From Thioploca sp. (lineage in GTDB: Bacteria > Pseudomonadota > Gammaproteobacteria > Beggiatoales > Beggiatoaceae), in NCBI GenBank assembly GCA_011371325.1, contig DRQV01000064.1:1-7348 (forward strand): a stretch of 7,348 nucleotides of DNA, given 5' to 3'. A program made the position numbers and the translations under genes. Shown here piece by piece: positions 6,804 to 7,348 of this stretch. How positions within the stretch are numbered: the stretch's first letter is position 1; the number at the start of each line of letters is the position of its first letter. The notes beneath the pieces are model-generated. The model saw only the letters and a program-made list of their open reading frames with translations. It was not told where the DNA came from and made no database searches.

Positions 6804-7331
6804 ATGAATAAATGGTATTTAATACTATTTCTAATAGCATTTACTGGATGTGCCAATAAACCAGAAATAATTGAACCAAAAGTTGATAAACCTACCACTA
6901 AAACACCACCACCAATTTTTGGAAAAGATACTCAACCTACTAATATTCCTACTGATATTACTCTTGGCGTAGAACCTAATACTACCGCTGTATCCGCTCC
7001 TCCTGAAGAAAAAACTATTTATTTTGATTATGACATGGCTAATATCAAAATTTCTGCCCAAATCATCCTCAATAAGCATGCAGATTATCTAACTAAAAAT
7101 CCAGATGTAATGGTTCGTTTAGAAGGCCACGCTGATGAACGAGGTTCAACAGAATATAATTTGGCCTTGGGCGAACTGCGAGCAAATGCTACTAAAGAAG
7201 AATTAATAAATAATGGAGTTTCGGAAAATCAAATGGAAACCTTAAGCTATGGTGAAGAACGACCAATAATATCTGGACATGGAGAAGAATCATGGCAGCT
7301 TAATCGTAGAGTTGAATTAGTTTATGAATAG
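6804..7331 (+). CDS. pal: Peptidoglycan-associated lipoprotein Pal (OmpA-like domain)
   Basis: Pal is an outer-membrane lipoprotein that grips the peptidoglycan and works with the Tol system to keep the outer membrane attached during division. The 175-residue protein starts with a short lipoprotein signal (residues 1-15, lipobox FTGC, Cys16 lipidated; Phe at -3 instead of the usual Leu). Ala at +2 suits outer-membrane sorting. Residues 20-68 are a Pro/Thr-rich linker. The OmpA-like domain runs from TIYFDYD (71-77) to the end. HADERGSTEYN keeps the diaminopimelate-binding Asp111, and LGELRANA keeps the matching Arg126; Leu125 replaces an Arg common in Pal. SYGEERPI and NRRVELVY close the domain in typical style. 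AGGAG lies 6 bases before the ATG. tolB is not upstream; an ATPase gene is. A paralogous OmpA-family lipoprotein is the alternative. Confidence 0.9.
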   Translation: MNKWYLILFLIAFTGCANKPEIIEPKVDKPTTKTPPPIFGKDTQPTNIPTDITLGVEPNTTAVSAPPEEKTIYFDYDMANIKISAQIILNKHADYLTKNPDVMVRLEGHADERGSTEYNLALGELRANATKEELINNGVSENQMETLSYGEERPIISGHGEESWQLNRRVELVYE

Positions 7332-7348
7332 CATCCTAGATTATAAAT

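Noticed and set aside
6831..7079. Minus-strand open frame of 82 codons.
   Set aside because: It is opposite pal and its Ser/Phe/Trp-rich product looks like a reverse-strand shadow of the Pro/Thr-rich linker.
1..7348. CRISPR arrays, tRNA or rRNA genes.
   Set aside because: No regularly spaced repeats, cloverleaf-like segments or rRNA-like stretches were seen in the non-coding parts, which total only about 550 bases.

Overview
The window is A+T-rich and every supported gene is on the + strand. The genes point to a Gram-negative bacterium with an outer membrane. There is a very large bacterial alpha-2-macroglobulin, a Pal-type lipoprotein with an OmpA-like peptidoglycan-binding domain close to the proteobacterial form, and two subunits of a V/A-type rotary ATPase. 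A low-GC gammaproteobacterium would fit best. That is an inference from protein style, and nothing here fixes the genus.

Layout: positions 1-4940 hold most of an alpha-2-macroglobulin gene whose 5' end lies outside the window. A long RNA hairpin follows its stop codon (4947-4988). Positions 4989-5388 contain no intact gene. They hold what reads as a heavily deleted IS607-type transposon: the start of a tnpA serine-recombinase gene (5040-5177) followed closely by the last part of a tnpB gene (5215-5310). A good sigma-70-like promoter (5315-5344) sits just beyond it. Positions 5389-6718 carry two ATPase genes overlapping by 8 bases: a small coiled-coil stalk subunit (G/H) and subunit C (AC39 family). 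An 85-base gap (6719-6803) with several short repeats leads to a pal gene (6804-7331). The last 17 bases show nothing.

How the genes relate: the macroglobulin and Pal both act in the cell envelope, the first as a covalent protease trap and the second as the anchor between outer membrane and peptidoglycan. The ATPase pair would contribute one peripheral-stalk piece and the central-stalk socket of a membrane ion pump or ATP synthase. The catalytic and membrane subunits are not in this window. The partners usually found beside these genes (pbpC for the macroglobulin, tolB and cpoB for pal, the A/B/D/I/K/E/F genes for the ATPase) are absent within view. The region therefore looks like a junction of separately placed genes, with transposon debris at one seam.
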